DNA from: Helochares maculicollis
Taxonomy: Eukaryota; Arthropoda; Insecta; Coleoptera; Hydrophilidae
Direction of reading: 5' to 3'
Assembly: GCA_033557835.1 (NCBI GenBank)
Contig: JAWQRO010000123.1
Span: 1-54,178, forward strand
DNA length: 54,178 nt
The position numbers and the translations under genes are program-made. How positions within the stretch are numbered: position 1 is the stretch's first letter; each line of letters starts with the position of its first letter. The notes under the pieces were generated by a model. The model was not told where the DNA came from, made no database searches, and saw only the letters and a list, made by a program, of their open reading frames with translations. Positions 25,129 through 36,349 of the stretch are shown one piece after another.

Positions 25129-25278
25129 CTTAATCCTGTAGTTAAGAAGTCCGTCACGTCTTAAGATGGTGTCATGCACGTATCTATCTAACAACAATGC
25201 TTTCAATTCGGCTTCATTTTTCGCCCCACAAGCACAAGTCAAAATTAGGACAGGTCCAAAATGGGATAAGTTGCTCAT
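25129..25278 (-). CDS. Candidate first exon with a signal-peptide-like start, unknown gene
   Basis: ATG at 25278 has A at position -3. The 50-codon frame begins MSNLSHFGPVLILTCACGAK, a short hydrophobic core followed by small residues, as in a weak signal peptide, and continues with a helical, charged segment (NEAELKALLLDRY). It stays open to AAG|GTGACT, a splice donor at 25128, in phase 0. No downstream exon was found and no family is recognised. It could be chance. Confidence 0.2.
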
Positions 25279-25299
25279 TGTACAAATTTCTTAATTCAA

Positions 25300-27890
25300 T
25301 AAAACCGCATGAAAATGCAAGATTTATTTTAACAATGACATTTTCTTCCTTGTTTGTACGGATTTACAATTAGCAAGGTGTTGGTTATTAAAGCGATTTG
25401 CAAATTGGGTTAATCCGCGTTGGAGGGTATTTAAAACAGTTTAAAAGCTGTAAGTGTGAGCAACTAATGAAATAAAATTAGAACAGCATAAGTTGAAAAC
25501 AATGATTCATTTGCTTTAACGGTTTTATAGAATGAATTAATCGTATGAGTAGGTGTCTTTTTCAGCGAATTCGGATATATTATGGACTAGATACAGTATG
25601 AAGTAATGGATGAGATAATGCCTATGTGGTAATAATATAAATAGAACTATGTATCAGAATGAAAATATTTGTGGAATCATGTCAATAAGTAAGTTATTAT
25701 GTTGTACTTCAAATTAGGTAATCATCGACTATGATGCACCGATACTTATTTAATACTTGGAAATGTAAGGTTTGCATGGGGGATATTTTGTAAGTGCACG
25801 TTGTAAGTTGGAATTGGTTGAGAAGTGTACGAAGAACGGCAGTAAACTGTATTGTAAGGGAGCCGCTGCCGTTTTGGCTTCTACACGTTGGTTTGGCTAT
25901 TAAGCTCTAGATGGCAGAGCTGATGTTTAGTTAGGACTCTACTGCTGGTCGAGATAAAGAATGCTGAGCTTACAGAACATGTAGCGATATTGTATCAACA
26001 AAATTAAAACGCGAATTTCAATCTGTAGTTCATGACCAAGCTGGAAGCATAAAATCAATGATGAAACCGTTCAGCAAAAAGTTGTAAAGCATTGCTGCAA
26101 ACCAACCATTTCAATGTATCAGTGTTAGCGGTATCTGCTAGTTAGCTTAGGTTTCTGCGAAGATATAATTAAAAGTAGTTATTTGAGGGCATTCGTATTA
26201 TTATGAGTTCTGAAAATTTAGAATTACTTTTCAAAAGAAGATGGCTACCTTTATCAAAATTTAAGCTGAGTATAATGAGAAGTATATCTTACAAATTTTG
26301 CATTTCAAGTGACATACTGCTCAATTGAAAATAAGTTTAAATTAATTAATTAAACATAAAACGTGTAGTAGAGTCTCAATTCTTGTCAATGTTAGTAGAG
26401 TAATCTACAATATTGATTACTTTTACTTTTAAATGCCATTGTGTTTGTTACTGCAGGATATTATTTAATTGTTCTTAATTATGTTATGATCTGAAATTTC
26501 AGTACTTTAATCGAATAATAAAACTTTAAATTTACATTGTGCCCTGCAAGCGTAGTGGGAGTAAAAATAATACGAGTTCTCTCTGGATAAAGAGGTGCCA
26601 ATACAGGTTTTCAGGATATTAGTAAAACAAGACTTATTAAGTTATATCATTTTACATATCTTATAAATTATTTCTATTTGCTGGAAAAGCAAGAAGTGGG
26701 ATTTTTATTGAGAGGTTACGGAATTAATAAAACAATAAAAATGTTATTTTAGCTTGTCCAACATTTCTATTTGATTTTTTGGATGTAATTAAATAATTCT
26801 GCTAATAATTAAAATAGTACAATATTTTTAAAGAGCAATCAAAAATTTTAATTTACTACCTTTTATCCCTTAACAAACTAACTTTCACTAAACGTATTTT
26901 TCAATGTAATGATATATTTCATATAGATCTAATTAATACAATTTAGTTTTTCATAATTGTTACTAGTTTCATTACTGTATAAGTTATTTTAAAACACTTT
27001 TCCTACTTATTTTCTCGCATGTCCATTTATATTGTCACTTATACAGGTATAGGCGTATTTTAATTTTAATTTAATTCTGAATTGTTCAATAGCGTTTCGG
27101 TGTAGGCATAAGCTGTTACTTACAAAGTAATTAAAAATTCCAAATCACATTCCAAATATAGGGTTGATAACGACTGTCCAATTCGGCACGAATTAAATCT
27201 CCTTTTAACAGTAACGATATATTTTGAATAGTAAATCAGTAGTAGAATAGAAGTTTAAATAAATATTATGTGTGAATTTTAAATTATTACAAGACAATAA
27301 GTTAAAATAATTGTTAAACTAATTTTAATTGTGTATAATTACGGTTCAAATGAAAACTTAGGATGCTCATGGTTTGTTAATAAAAACTTGCGCCGTACCC
27401 TGAATAGGTTGTGTGCATAAGCACAATAGAGCGTTTGAGTTGGATTGATAAAATTTCTCATATGGCTATTACACCAAAATCGTAGATCTGTATCGGTTTG
27501 TGGAAAAAATCCAATCACCAGAAGTACCTGTTAATTTAAACCGTTTTCAATTGTTTTTTGGTACTCTAACTTATTAATTTAGCTATTATGTAGTAACTTC
27601 ATCCCGATTTATAAATTATTTCCATTTGTTTGAAGCATAATATATTGAATATTAAGATATGACACAACAACAATATTATTTCAGTTTGACTAGAATTGAA
27701 TGGCGTTAAGACATACAAGAAATAAAAATTTTAAATACGTATTTGAATTCTGTATTGCCGATTTAACGATATAATTATGTTGGTAATTTCCCCCTTATAA
27801 AAATCACATGTCCTATCACTAGGAAATAACTTGGGAAAGAAGTAGTTAAAAATAACTCTGGAGTGTCTCCACTAAACATTTTCGTAAAAA
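25300..27890. other. No gene seen
   Basis: Uniformly AT-rich with stops in every frame; no recognised feature. Confidence 0.45.
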
Positions 27891-27908
27891 TATATAGTAT
27901 AAGAGTGT

Positions 27909-28245
27909 AATATAAAGTTACAAATCACAGATTCAGTTGTCAAAACATCTAGTTAGAAATTTAAAAGCTTCAATAAGGCTGGTGCCCCTACTTAAACAAT
28001 CCGGATTTAATACAGATTCCTCGGTGAATAAGACTTAAACACACTTTTCAGCACGAATGCTAGAAACAATCCCTGGCCACTCTTAAAGAGGTGTTCAGCT
28101 CTGAGGCTTAGGCTTTATACAAGAATCTCCCAAAAAGTACTAAGTAGTCGAAAAGTTCTCTTGGCTAGAAGTTCTTTTTTCTACCTCGATGAACAATACT
28201 GTAAACACACTTCTTAGTACGAATGCCAGAAATATTCATCGACCA
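27909..28245. repeat. Dispersed repeat, copy A
   Basis: It shares a perfect 27-base match (27909-27935 with 52553-52579) with copy B, and then a diverged block (CTAGTTRGAAATTTAAAA...GGCTG...CTACT) at 27948-27996 versus 52666-52716. It also contains two copies, at 28020-28070 and 28183-28233, of a unit around ACACTTYTYAGYACGAATGCYAGAAA; a third copy lies at 53415-53464. Probably parts of one unclassified mobile element. No coding capacity is seen. Confidence 0.6.
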
Positions 28246-28266
28246 CTTTCAGAGTTTTAAGTAAGC

Positions 28267-28291
<25 letters not shown>
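28267..28291. repeat. (AT)n microsatellite
   Basis: About twelve AT units, followed by imperfect ATATA repeats to about 28320. It lies at the lower edge of the mini-exon array. Confidence 0.85.
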
Positions 28292-28298
<7 letters not shown>

Positions 28299-28339
28299 AT
28301 ATATATACTCGTATATATAAATAATGTCTTCTTCAATCG

Positions 28340-30000
28340 GTACTTAAATTAAAGTAAAACAAATGATGATAAAGGAAAGAATATCACATCCAATTTCTGT
28401 TATCAGTGAAACTGGATAAAAAATAAATTGAATCCTGGTCTCACATGGTAACATCCAGAGAGCGTGGTTTTTACTGAGGCCAAAGTAAATCCAATCTCTG
28501 CAACTGCTGAAACCAGACTGCAAACATGTAGTCCAGTTCCCTGGAGAATGCAAAATCTTGACCAAAACGAAAGAAAGTCGGTCGATCGATAAACTACCAA
28601 CCTTCCAGAATGTTCGGGCTTAAATCAATCAGATGGACTCCTCTTTGAGAGGAGTATGTGGGCCCAGAATCGTTATATGGCCTTAGGGTCGCCTTCATGA
28701 GTTAAAAGTAAAAAATATCAAAAAAAAAGAAGTCGATCCAGCGAACCGACCGAACTCTCTTTCGTTTCAATCAAAATCACCATTCAACAAGAAATCAAGA
28801 TACATCTGAGTCGTAGCTGTAGAAAAGGAAAACAGTTAGTATTGTTTTTTCATCGTGATTTAAGTAATAAAAATAAAGCTCATCTCTCCACTTCATATTT
28901 GAAATTGCAAGTGGATTAAAAATATGATAAATCTTGATCCCAGATGGAAATTTTGAGCACGTGATTTCAACGGTGGTTGCAGCAAAACTGAAAATGAAAC
29001 AAGCGATGAGCAAAGAAATTATATAAAAGCATATCCGACCTCTTACCATCGAAACTCGATTGAAAATAAGTTGATACTTGGTCCCAGATGTAAACTTCCG
29101 CAGTACGTAGTTTTTACGTTGGCCGCAACAAAGTTGTAGATAAAACAAGTTATAGCAAAGGAAAGGAATCAACCACATTCGACCTCTTCAATCGCGAAAC
29201 TAGATAGCGAATAAGATTATTCAGCTCTGATGGAAGTGTCAAGGGCATCCTCTTGTTCTGCATCGGCTGGTGCTAAAATAAAAATGAAACAAGTGATGAT
29301 CGAGGAAATAATATGAAAGCACGTCCGACTTCCCTTACCATCGACATTTTGCCCATCACGAAAGAGAAATGGTCGGTCGAAGAATCGCCAACCATCCAGG
29401 ATGTCAGGAATTAACTCAATCAGATGAACTCCCCTTCTTCCGATGCTAAAATGAAAGTAAAACAAGTAATGACCAAAGAAATAATATATAAGGACATTCA
29501 GTTTCTCTTACCATCGAAACTGGATCGACAGTAAGTTGAATCTTCGTCCCAGCTGGCAATTGCCAGAGCCCGTGCTTTTTACATTGACCATAAGAAAGTT
29601 GAAAAAAAAACAACTTATAGTGAAGGAAAGGATATTCAATCTTTAACCGCCGAAATCAAGATGCGAATATGATTCAGCCCTGATGGAAGTTTCAAGACTT
29701 GCTTTTTCTACTTTGGTTGACGCTAAAATAAAAAAAAGTGATAAGCGAGGATAGAATATAGAAGGACGCACGTTCGACCTGTCTTACCTTCGAAATTAGA
29801 CTGACAACGTATTGAGTCATAATCGTAGATGAATATTTCCAGACCACGTAATCTCTTCAACGACCGAAGCGAGCGGAAACGGGCCGAAGTGGATCGAAGC
29901 ACATCCGACCTCTTCAACCTCCGAAAGTAGTCTGCGAATAACATGTTATCTCTAAGGAAATTTTCAAGAACATTCGCTTTATACATTGGCCGCAGCAGGC
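28340..30000 (-). pseudogene. Tandem array of mini-exons with conserved short introns; unknown, partly decayed gene
   Basis: Reading the minus strand from 30000 down, about ten exon-like units alternate with spacers of 59-66 bases. Four spacers are perfect introns: 29723-29787, 29446-29511, 29273-29338 and 28988-29046. Each has GTAAG(A/G) at its start and a pyrimidine/T-rich tract ending in TTTTAG or TTTTCAG. They align with one another, sharing TCATYACTTGTTTYA-like cores. Others keep the alignment but have lost a junction, for example GT to AT at about 28411 and AG to TG at 29589. Exons include 29648-29722 (75 nt), 29512-29588 (77 nt) and 29339-29445 (107 nt). One exon class encodes a motif like GQC.K..L..LP.GTKI.L with C and G most constant. 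Another class (29339-29445 and 28560-28660) encodes RGVHLIELIPDILDGW-like peptides. In-frame stops occur in some units, so it may be a pseudogene or the exon choice may be incomplete. No signal peptide or start codon was located. The family is unknown. Confidence 0.55.
29339..29445 (-). other. Best-preserved exon of the mini-exon array
   Basis: Flanked by a TTTTAG acceptor (ending 29446) and a GATG|GTAAGG donor (29338). It is 107 nt long and open in one frame, encoding a peptide with RRGVHLIELIPDILDGW then FFDRPFLFRDGQ. A diverged copy with a stop codon lies at 28560-28660. Confidence 0.5.
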
Positions 30001-30304
30001 TGAGAATAAAATAAATTGTTAGGCTTCTGTTAAGAAAATGGGTTTAATTGCAAGGTTGTCAATCGATGACAAAATTTCTTTAATTTCATTAACACATAGC
30101 ATCGAATAATGTAAAACACAGAAACACGCATCTAAAAAGACGTTTTCCGATTTAGATTTTTTAAATTTCGTATGTCATGAAATGCAAGTTTTTTTTGATT
30201 TATTTATGACTGATACTAAAAATCAATACTCGACATTTCATGTTGTTAAAAATAAAGTATGAAATAGGCAAATTATTCAAAAATTAGACTTAAAACGTGT
30301 AGAT

Positions 30305-30556
30305 CCGTCACAATCTTGATTTTTTTAATAATCGCAATACCTTTCGTTACCTATACTTTGTATACCGGAAGCGGAGCGAATGGAAGCGTTAAGGGGGAGT
30401 AGGCGATAGCCCCCTCCTTCACAATCAGACACGCAGACAACGTGTCAAAAAATAGTCAAAATGAATTCAGGGACACTCAAAATCCGTCATAATCTTGATG
30501 TCGAATTTTTTAATGATCCTAATACCTTCCCTTTACTATACTTCGTATAGTATTAC
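30305..30556. repeat. Direct repeat with a hairpin
   Basis: Blocks at about 30305-30370 and 30483-30556 share CCGTCAYAATCTTGAT, then TTTTTTAATRATC, then AATACCTTYC and a terminal palindrome. The start-to-start distance is about 178 bases. In the second block the palindrome is perfect, with TACTATAC, loop TTC and GTATAGTA at 30534-30552. Between the blocks lies a less AT-rich spacer. It may be the end of a non-autonomous transposon. Confidence 0.55.
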
Positions 30557-30559
30557 GGG

Positions 30560-33360
30560 AATGTAAAAATAGACGAGATAATTTCATGATCGGTGTTTTG
30601 ATGGTAGATGAGTTTTTAAAACCATTTGTAGACCTACTTAATATGATTAAGCAGAACGTTTGTATAGTATAAAGTTATTAATAGAAAACGAAAAAAATCA
30701 AATTTGTATAATTCAAACCTTCTTAATAGCGATCAGGTTTAGACAAAAGATATTAAAATCCTCAAACCAATAAAAATGTAATGAAATAAACACCATTCGC
30801 TCCCAAAAAGTTCATATATATTTCGCTATAAAGGGAACATGTGTTGTTAATTACTATGAATCTGAATATATATAGAATAAATATAGAATGTTAAATCTTT
30901 ATAAAATAATGTATTAGGGCTATTGAAATAGCTTCGCGAATGTGTATTGTGATGATTCAAAGGAAATATTTGCTAATTTAGTTTTTATTGAAAAAGTTTA
31001 CTTTAGCTTTACTAGAATAGAAGATTAAAGAAAGCGTAAATCGATCAGCTTAAATATTGTATTACTTTAATATACTTGGTAAATGAGGATTTTCTACATT
31101 AATGAATTTTATACGTTAACAATTTTGTGGTATTTTCTGAGAGCTACCATTTACAATTCTATAGAGTGCTAAAAAAATCATAAAAGAAATATGACGGTTT
31201 TCTTGAATATTTTCTACATTTTAATATTTTCTTAATTGTGTACATTTTTACGTTCATTAATTTATATTTTTAAATATTTTTCAATAGTAATAAATTTAGA
31301 GGTAAAATATTGCTTACATAATGATGTAGCCCTAAACAGAATATTCGTACTGTTGAATACAAATTAAAAATAAACCTTAGATCCTTCGTCGAAACTCCAT
31401 GAAAAATAAAAAGATTTTAATTACATCCTCCAATATTTGCTCTAAATTTATAAAGAAAATAGAAATTAAAGGCAAATTTCAAAAACACAAAACTGACAAT
31501 ATTGCTATTCTGAATAAGAAATATTCTAAAATGTAATCATCATTCCCCAAATAATGTAATAAAATTAAAATTAGCTACAATTACAATTAGTAGTATATGT
31601 GTATTAAAAACAATAATGAAACGGCATAAAAAATTCAAAAAGTTATCATGATGAAATATTTACTAATTGTCATTTTAATCTATTATATATTCACTAAAAA
31701 AATAATTTAAGTTTAATATAATGTCAAGCTCTATTAGAAGAATAAAAACCCATCGTCATACAACAAATACATAAAACCATAAATAACGTAATGTACAAAA
31801 TAAAACGCAGCGATTGAAATAAAAATTAATTCGAATCACTAAAATTAATTAATTGTAGCTTAAGACTTAAGCAGCAAAATTTAATACAAATATAAATTCT
31901 AACCGCACATAATTAGCCACCTCGTAAGCGAACAAAAACAAACTGTTGTGTATTTAGTATGTATATACACTAACAATTGTATGAATTATATAATGAAGAG
32001 GTATGAATCTAATATTAAAAATTCGTATGCTTTTTAAAGCTCAGTAATGAAAAACTCAGCCGGTTAGGACATAAATTTAAAAACAAAATCATTTCGCTTC
32101 TCCAGTAAACGGTCTATCTGTGAGGTCAATGCAGAAAATCAGGGATAAAATATATCAAGCGGTCTCTGGGGTATTCCCTCGAGCGTATATGGAAATAGCG
32201 TCCAGTTTTTTTGAATATATCGAGTACCGCCTACCATCTTACACCAGAAACCAATATGTGTAGCTAGAAAATAGCTTTCAGGGAAATATGGACTTATGTG
32301 GACACTATTCCAGGCAATATTGCATATTGGCTGCTAGCCAGCGAAAGGTACAAACCAAGCCAAAATTTTTTCTCTTCGAATAAGTCACGCACTTACAGAA
32401 TCTTGTTGGGTAAACCCAGCATCAAAGAGCTGAACATTGCCAATAAATAATTTAACTCACATGTCAATAATTTAGACAGTCTAATCAACATTTATTTTTC
32501 TTAAACTTCTACATTTAAAAGGTTTGCGAAAATTCATAAAAAATATGCAATCTTTCGTTTTTCCCTAAATAAGCTGGACGCGGAAATTGAATTCTCACCG
32601 AATTTCCTCCAACAATGTGGCTAACAGAGTTAGGAAACAGTATTTTAATTGTGCATTAAAAGTTCCGCAACATAGTTAGGTGTGTTAAGCACATCGGTTT
32701 ACATTAAGCTTCCAGCACACAACCACTGCTGCCAACAGTCGCCCGGGGTTATTTTAAATAGCACCCATTTCAGTCCAATAAACATGTAAAACACTCTATT
32801 ATTACAGACCTTACCTCCCGCGTATACGCTTGACGCTGAGAAAATTCACCCTGTCTCCCTGCGAAGCGCTGAAGGTGTGGCTTCCGCAACCTCAATTATT
32901 ATGTGAAACGAAAATCCGATGTACAATTCTATTGAACAAAATTTCCGTTGACGAGGAAAAGCAAAATGTGTGCCTATATTCCGAAATAATTTTTGTAAAT
33001 GGTAAATAATTTATAGAATATTTGGGAGGACGAGAAACATTTTCTTAATCTGAAGCAATTCTTAGGCGGCAGCCGACGCAAAACAAATCTAGAGCGGTCC
33101 TGAATCTTGTTTTTATGCGCGTATCTGCATAATCAAATGATTCCGGCGAATATTTAAAATAACTGCCGTTTCAAACAAATATTTTCATAAATCTGTCATC
33201 GGCGATTGCCGTCCCGAAATTTATTCCAATTTAAAGGAAACAACCGTCAGATCTGCATAATGCAAAGCGGGAAGATTCGCTCAACTTTACCAACTTATGT
33301 CGGAGGAAGACGAAACTTTCGTCTGACAAACTTTATACGTTTTTATTTTAGTATGATCAA
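30560..33360. other. Gene-free interval
   Basis: AT-rich to about 32.1 kb. The part from 32.1 to 33.3 kb is less AT-rich but has no supported open frame, and I recognise nothing in it. It lies just beyond the 3' end of the UAP-like gene. Confidence 0.4.
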
Positions 33361-33370
33361 TAGTTTTTAT

Positions 33371-33376
33371 TTTATT
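33371..33376 (-). terminator. Poly(A) signal of the UAP-like gene
   Basis: AATAAA on the minus strand, about 23 bases past the stop codon. This suggests a very short 3' untranslated region. Confidence 0.5.
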
Positions 33377-33398
33377 AAAACTTAAATGTAATACAAAT

Positions 33399-34847
33399 TC
33401 ATTTTTTTGCTTTTCCAGTTGTGCTACTCGTAACTCTTTGTTTTAGTTTCTCCAGATGCGTATCTTTATCAAAGGTTTTACCTCTAACATAATGCGACAG
33501 GCCTTCCCCGTCATACGTTAATAGAGGACAAATCTCTATCTTGGCATCTTTCACAGTACCCCCATGTTTTTCCACTAAATATTTTTGGTACGCATAGAAA
33601 AACTTCAGTTCTTCTTCATTTGGCTTATGATCTCTCTGAGGTAAAGTTACAATGGCATATTCAGACAATTTTGACACATTCCATATGACTAAAATTTCGC
33701 TAAGAGGCATTAAATCAAAAACATGTTGCTTTATAGAAATACCATTGTAACCAATTGCTTGTACAGGCTGACCTTTCTTGTTCAAAGTGGGCAATTTATG
33801 CTTAGAAGGGTGATAGCAGAGTTGATGCAAATTATTCATAATTTTAAACACGAACTCCATATGCAGTAAATAAATTCCAGTATCTAAGGAGTTATAAATT
33901 AAATTTCCATTGGTATTTTTATCATTTTTTGTCAAAGGCATTTCTTCCCATGGTACAGTTTTTGGCTTAGAATGTAAAGTACAAAACATATTCCCATGTT
34001 CGTTTTCACTGTTTCTTTTTAACATTTTAACGGCATAATCAGCATTCTTACTAACAGCATAACCGATGAAATAAGGATCGGCTATTTTTGTGAGTATATT
34101 ACTTATGCCGTATGTAAAAAGATATTGTATGCCCCGTTTTTTCATACTTTTCAAAATTCCTGCTTTCGCCAAAGATGAAAAGATTCCTCCTGTGCCACTA
34201 GGCTTACATAAAACTTCTGTTTTAGTTGTTAAAACCATTTTACCATCAAAAAGAAAACAAGGATATAAATCCTGTTTACAAAAAATTATGTTGTTCTTTT
34301 GCAGGCCAAAATATTCGTGTCTCTCAAAAAATGCTTTAATTGGTTTTTCTGTAAATTTGGTGACCATAATATACCATGGAATACCAATACTTTTGTCTGT
34401 TGCTGACATCTTTTTTGAAAGCTGCTCCAACTTGTATATTTTTTCTGCTTGTATTTGGTATAGACATTTACCGGATATTAATCCAGGCTTGTACAAACCC
34501 ATAGCACCTATTCCAATGTCATCTTCACAAAAAGCAACGACACAAACTTTGCCTTCTGCCAGTTCTTTAATGCCAACATCCCAATATTTTGATAAAATGG
34601 AATCAGTGCAGTCTTCTTTAGTTTCGATCAGACCTTTCGGATATACAAACGGCTCGATGTACGATTCTTGTTCCAAATGCATCTTTGCTTTTTGAAAAAT
34701 TTCCACCATATGGTATACATCGTAAGAGTTTATATCTTCTAAGAGGTGAACCTGTTGCTCCTTATTTAATTCTTTATAGAAAGCAAGCAACTGCAGCTGA
34801 TCAGTTTCTACTAATTTTGTGTAAGTGCTACTATACAAATCTTCCAT
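33399..34847 (-). CDS. UDP-N-acetylhexosamine pyrophosphorylase-like protein (UAP1/mummy family), divergent and probably non-catalytic
   Basis: The family makes UDP-GlcNAc from UTP and GlcNAc-1-phosphate in the cytosol, feeding chitin and glycan synthesis; the fly gene is mummy. This intact 482-codon single exon aligns along the family: N-terminal helices 1-60, SGKCLYQIQAEKI (125-137), IPWYIMV (156-162), FFERHEYFGL (173-182), PSGTGGIF (216-223), NILTKIADPYFIGY (250-263), YNGISIKQHVFDLM (377-390) and the C-terminal PLLTYDGEGLSHYV (441-454). The signature loop LAGGQGTRLG, expected near 106-115, is replaced by an FCEDDIGIG stretch, with several residues lost before the next block. The conserved aspartate before N-I-L-x-K is serine (S249), and the GN of the sugar-binding FNxGNI block is LD (341-342). 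I infer a retrocopy or lineage-specific paralogue without pyrophosphorylase activity, but kept open over 1.4 kb. A start further upstream is not supported. A short AATAAA follows. Confidence 0.85.
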   Translation of the reverse strand: MEDLYSSTYTKLVETDQLQLLAFYKELNKEQQVHLLEDINSYDVYHMVEIFQKAKMHLEQESYIEPFVYPKGLIETKEDCTDSILSKYWDVGIKELAEGKVCVVAFCEDDIGIGAMGLYKPGLISGKCLYQIQAEKIYKLEQLSKKMSATDKSIGIPWYIMVTKFTEKPIKAFFERHEYFGLQKNNIIFCKQDLYPCFLFDGKMVLTTKTEVLCKPSGTGGIFSSLAKAGILKSMKKRGIQYLFTYGISNILTKIADPYFIGYAVSKNADYAVKMLKRNSENEHGNMFCTLHSKPKTVPWEEMPLTKNDKNTNGNLIYNSLDTGIYLLHMEFVFKIMNNLHQLCYHPSKHKLPTLNKKGQPVQAIGYNGISIKQHVFDLMPLSEILVIWNVSKLSEYAIVTLPQRDHKPNEEELKFFYAYQKYLVEKHGGTVKDAKIEICPLLTYDGEGLSHYVRGKTFDKDTHLEKLKQRVTSSTTGKAKK

Positions 34848-34849
34848 TT

Positions 34850-35400
34850 TGACATTCTTTCAGTTGCCAAAGTGACACGTTTTTTAATTAATCGTACCTG
34901 TTCTAAGGCCATCTTCTTACTAATATTTTTAAGAGTACATTAGTGCTACAAATATTTGGATGCCTGACTGTGGTTTTGATAATTATCTTATTATTAGCAC
35001 AAAATTTTATCCTCTTAGTTGATTTAAAGCAATATTATTTTACTTTTGTTATGTAACAACAATTTTCATTTTATTATGTTATTATTAACTTTAAGTTATA
35101 AGATGGACTTCACATGTGTAGTGATTGGTTGCTACTGAAAAATACCATGACCAACTGACTGGACTGTTTGACTGGAGCGCAAGCCAAAGTGCTGAACCAA
35201 GATAAGTGAAATTTCGTACATTAATTGCTTTTATGGTGTAGACAATCGATATGGAAGGACTTCTAAACACTTCTTTCTATTTATTATTATTCATTTCAAT
35301 TTTATAACAGTTTTCTTGATATAATGCTTGCGTCGAATTTGCTAAGTTCCATTTATATTCATTAAAGATGATGCATCTACATAATTATCCAGTCATTGGT
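34850..35400. other. Upstream flank of the UAP-like gene
   Basis: AT-rich. The minus strand just upstream of the ATG contains AAGATGGCC at about 34905-34913 and CAG|GTACGA at about 34898. The latter could be a donor of a leader intron, but no matching acceptor is convincing. Confidence 0.25.
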
Positions 35401-36340
35401 ATTTTTCTTATATTTCTTTCTTTCTGAAGATGATTTGATCATGAGCATTTATGGCTTGTCGTTCTCTGTCTACTGTCTTGATTTTTACGTATATTTTGAT
35501 GCTCAATTTCTCTATCTCTACTGTCCATAACACTGTAAATATTTTCATGGTCATAAAAAGATCTGCTAGTATCAAACCGTGGTTTTGCTATTATTATTTT
35601 TATGTAGACTTCAATACATTGCCAATAAACGTATTGCTCATTTTGACTTGAAAATGGTGTTTTTGTTTATGGGATTGAAAAGGACATGTTTTCAATACAC
35701 ATGATGTTTTTTAGTTGTCCAAGCTACTTCATCATTTCTGGTACTATCTTGTCAAGCCCTTAGAATTTCCCAGTTTTTATTTTTTGTGGCGTTCCTTCTA
35801 TTTCTTCCATTTATTTTTTGTCTCCATTTTGTGTTTTGAATTTGAGTAATCTGTAGGATTTTCCAATCTGTGAAATTTTGTGTGAAGAATGGGCTCACAT
35901 GGAGTACTTTTTCCGTTCATATGACTTTACTTCATTTGCAGTCTTCTGATTTTATTTACTGTTTTGCTTCTTTTATTTTCTCTTTAACTTCTTTAATATT
36001 GATATTTCGTGTATACATAATGAGTTTTTCTTCATATTAACTTTGGCTTATAGTTCTTCGCTCTGCCATCTTGTTCTTTCCTGTATTTGATTTGATCACA
36101 TGTTTCCAGTGCAGAATCACAAAGTTTCCGTTACAAGTCTTTTCTCTTACTATTTGCTTGTGATGGCTCGGTCTGTTTTCTTTTGATAATATTTTGTTTT
36201 TATTTTTAGTCTGAATAATGTAATATGCGGTTATTTGTTCTTTGTCTGACAGTTCTTCTAATTTCCTAGAAATCAAGGTTGTGTTTTCATCTTCGCTTCC
36301 AATGGGTTCTTACGTTTTCATACTTTCGTTGCAAATAATG
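35400..36340 (-). other. Possible decayed coding region, lysine-rich
   Basis: The minus strand is unusually A-rich and has several stop-separated open stretches encoding lysine-rich, charged peptides; the longest is 36037-36276. The composition differs from the flanks and recalls an old non-LTR retrotransposon or other decayed gene. No domain signature is secure enough to name it. Confidence 0.2.
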
Positions 36341-36349
36341 TAGACTATA

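Noticed and set aside
34090..34695. A 201-codon open frame on the plus strand inside the UAP-like gene
   Set aside because: It is the antisense shadow of the UAP-like coding sequence and has no domain of its own.
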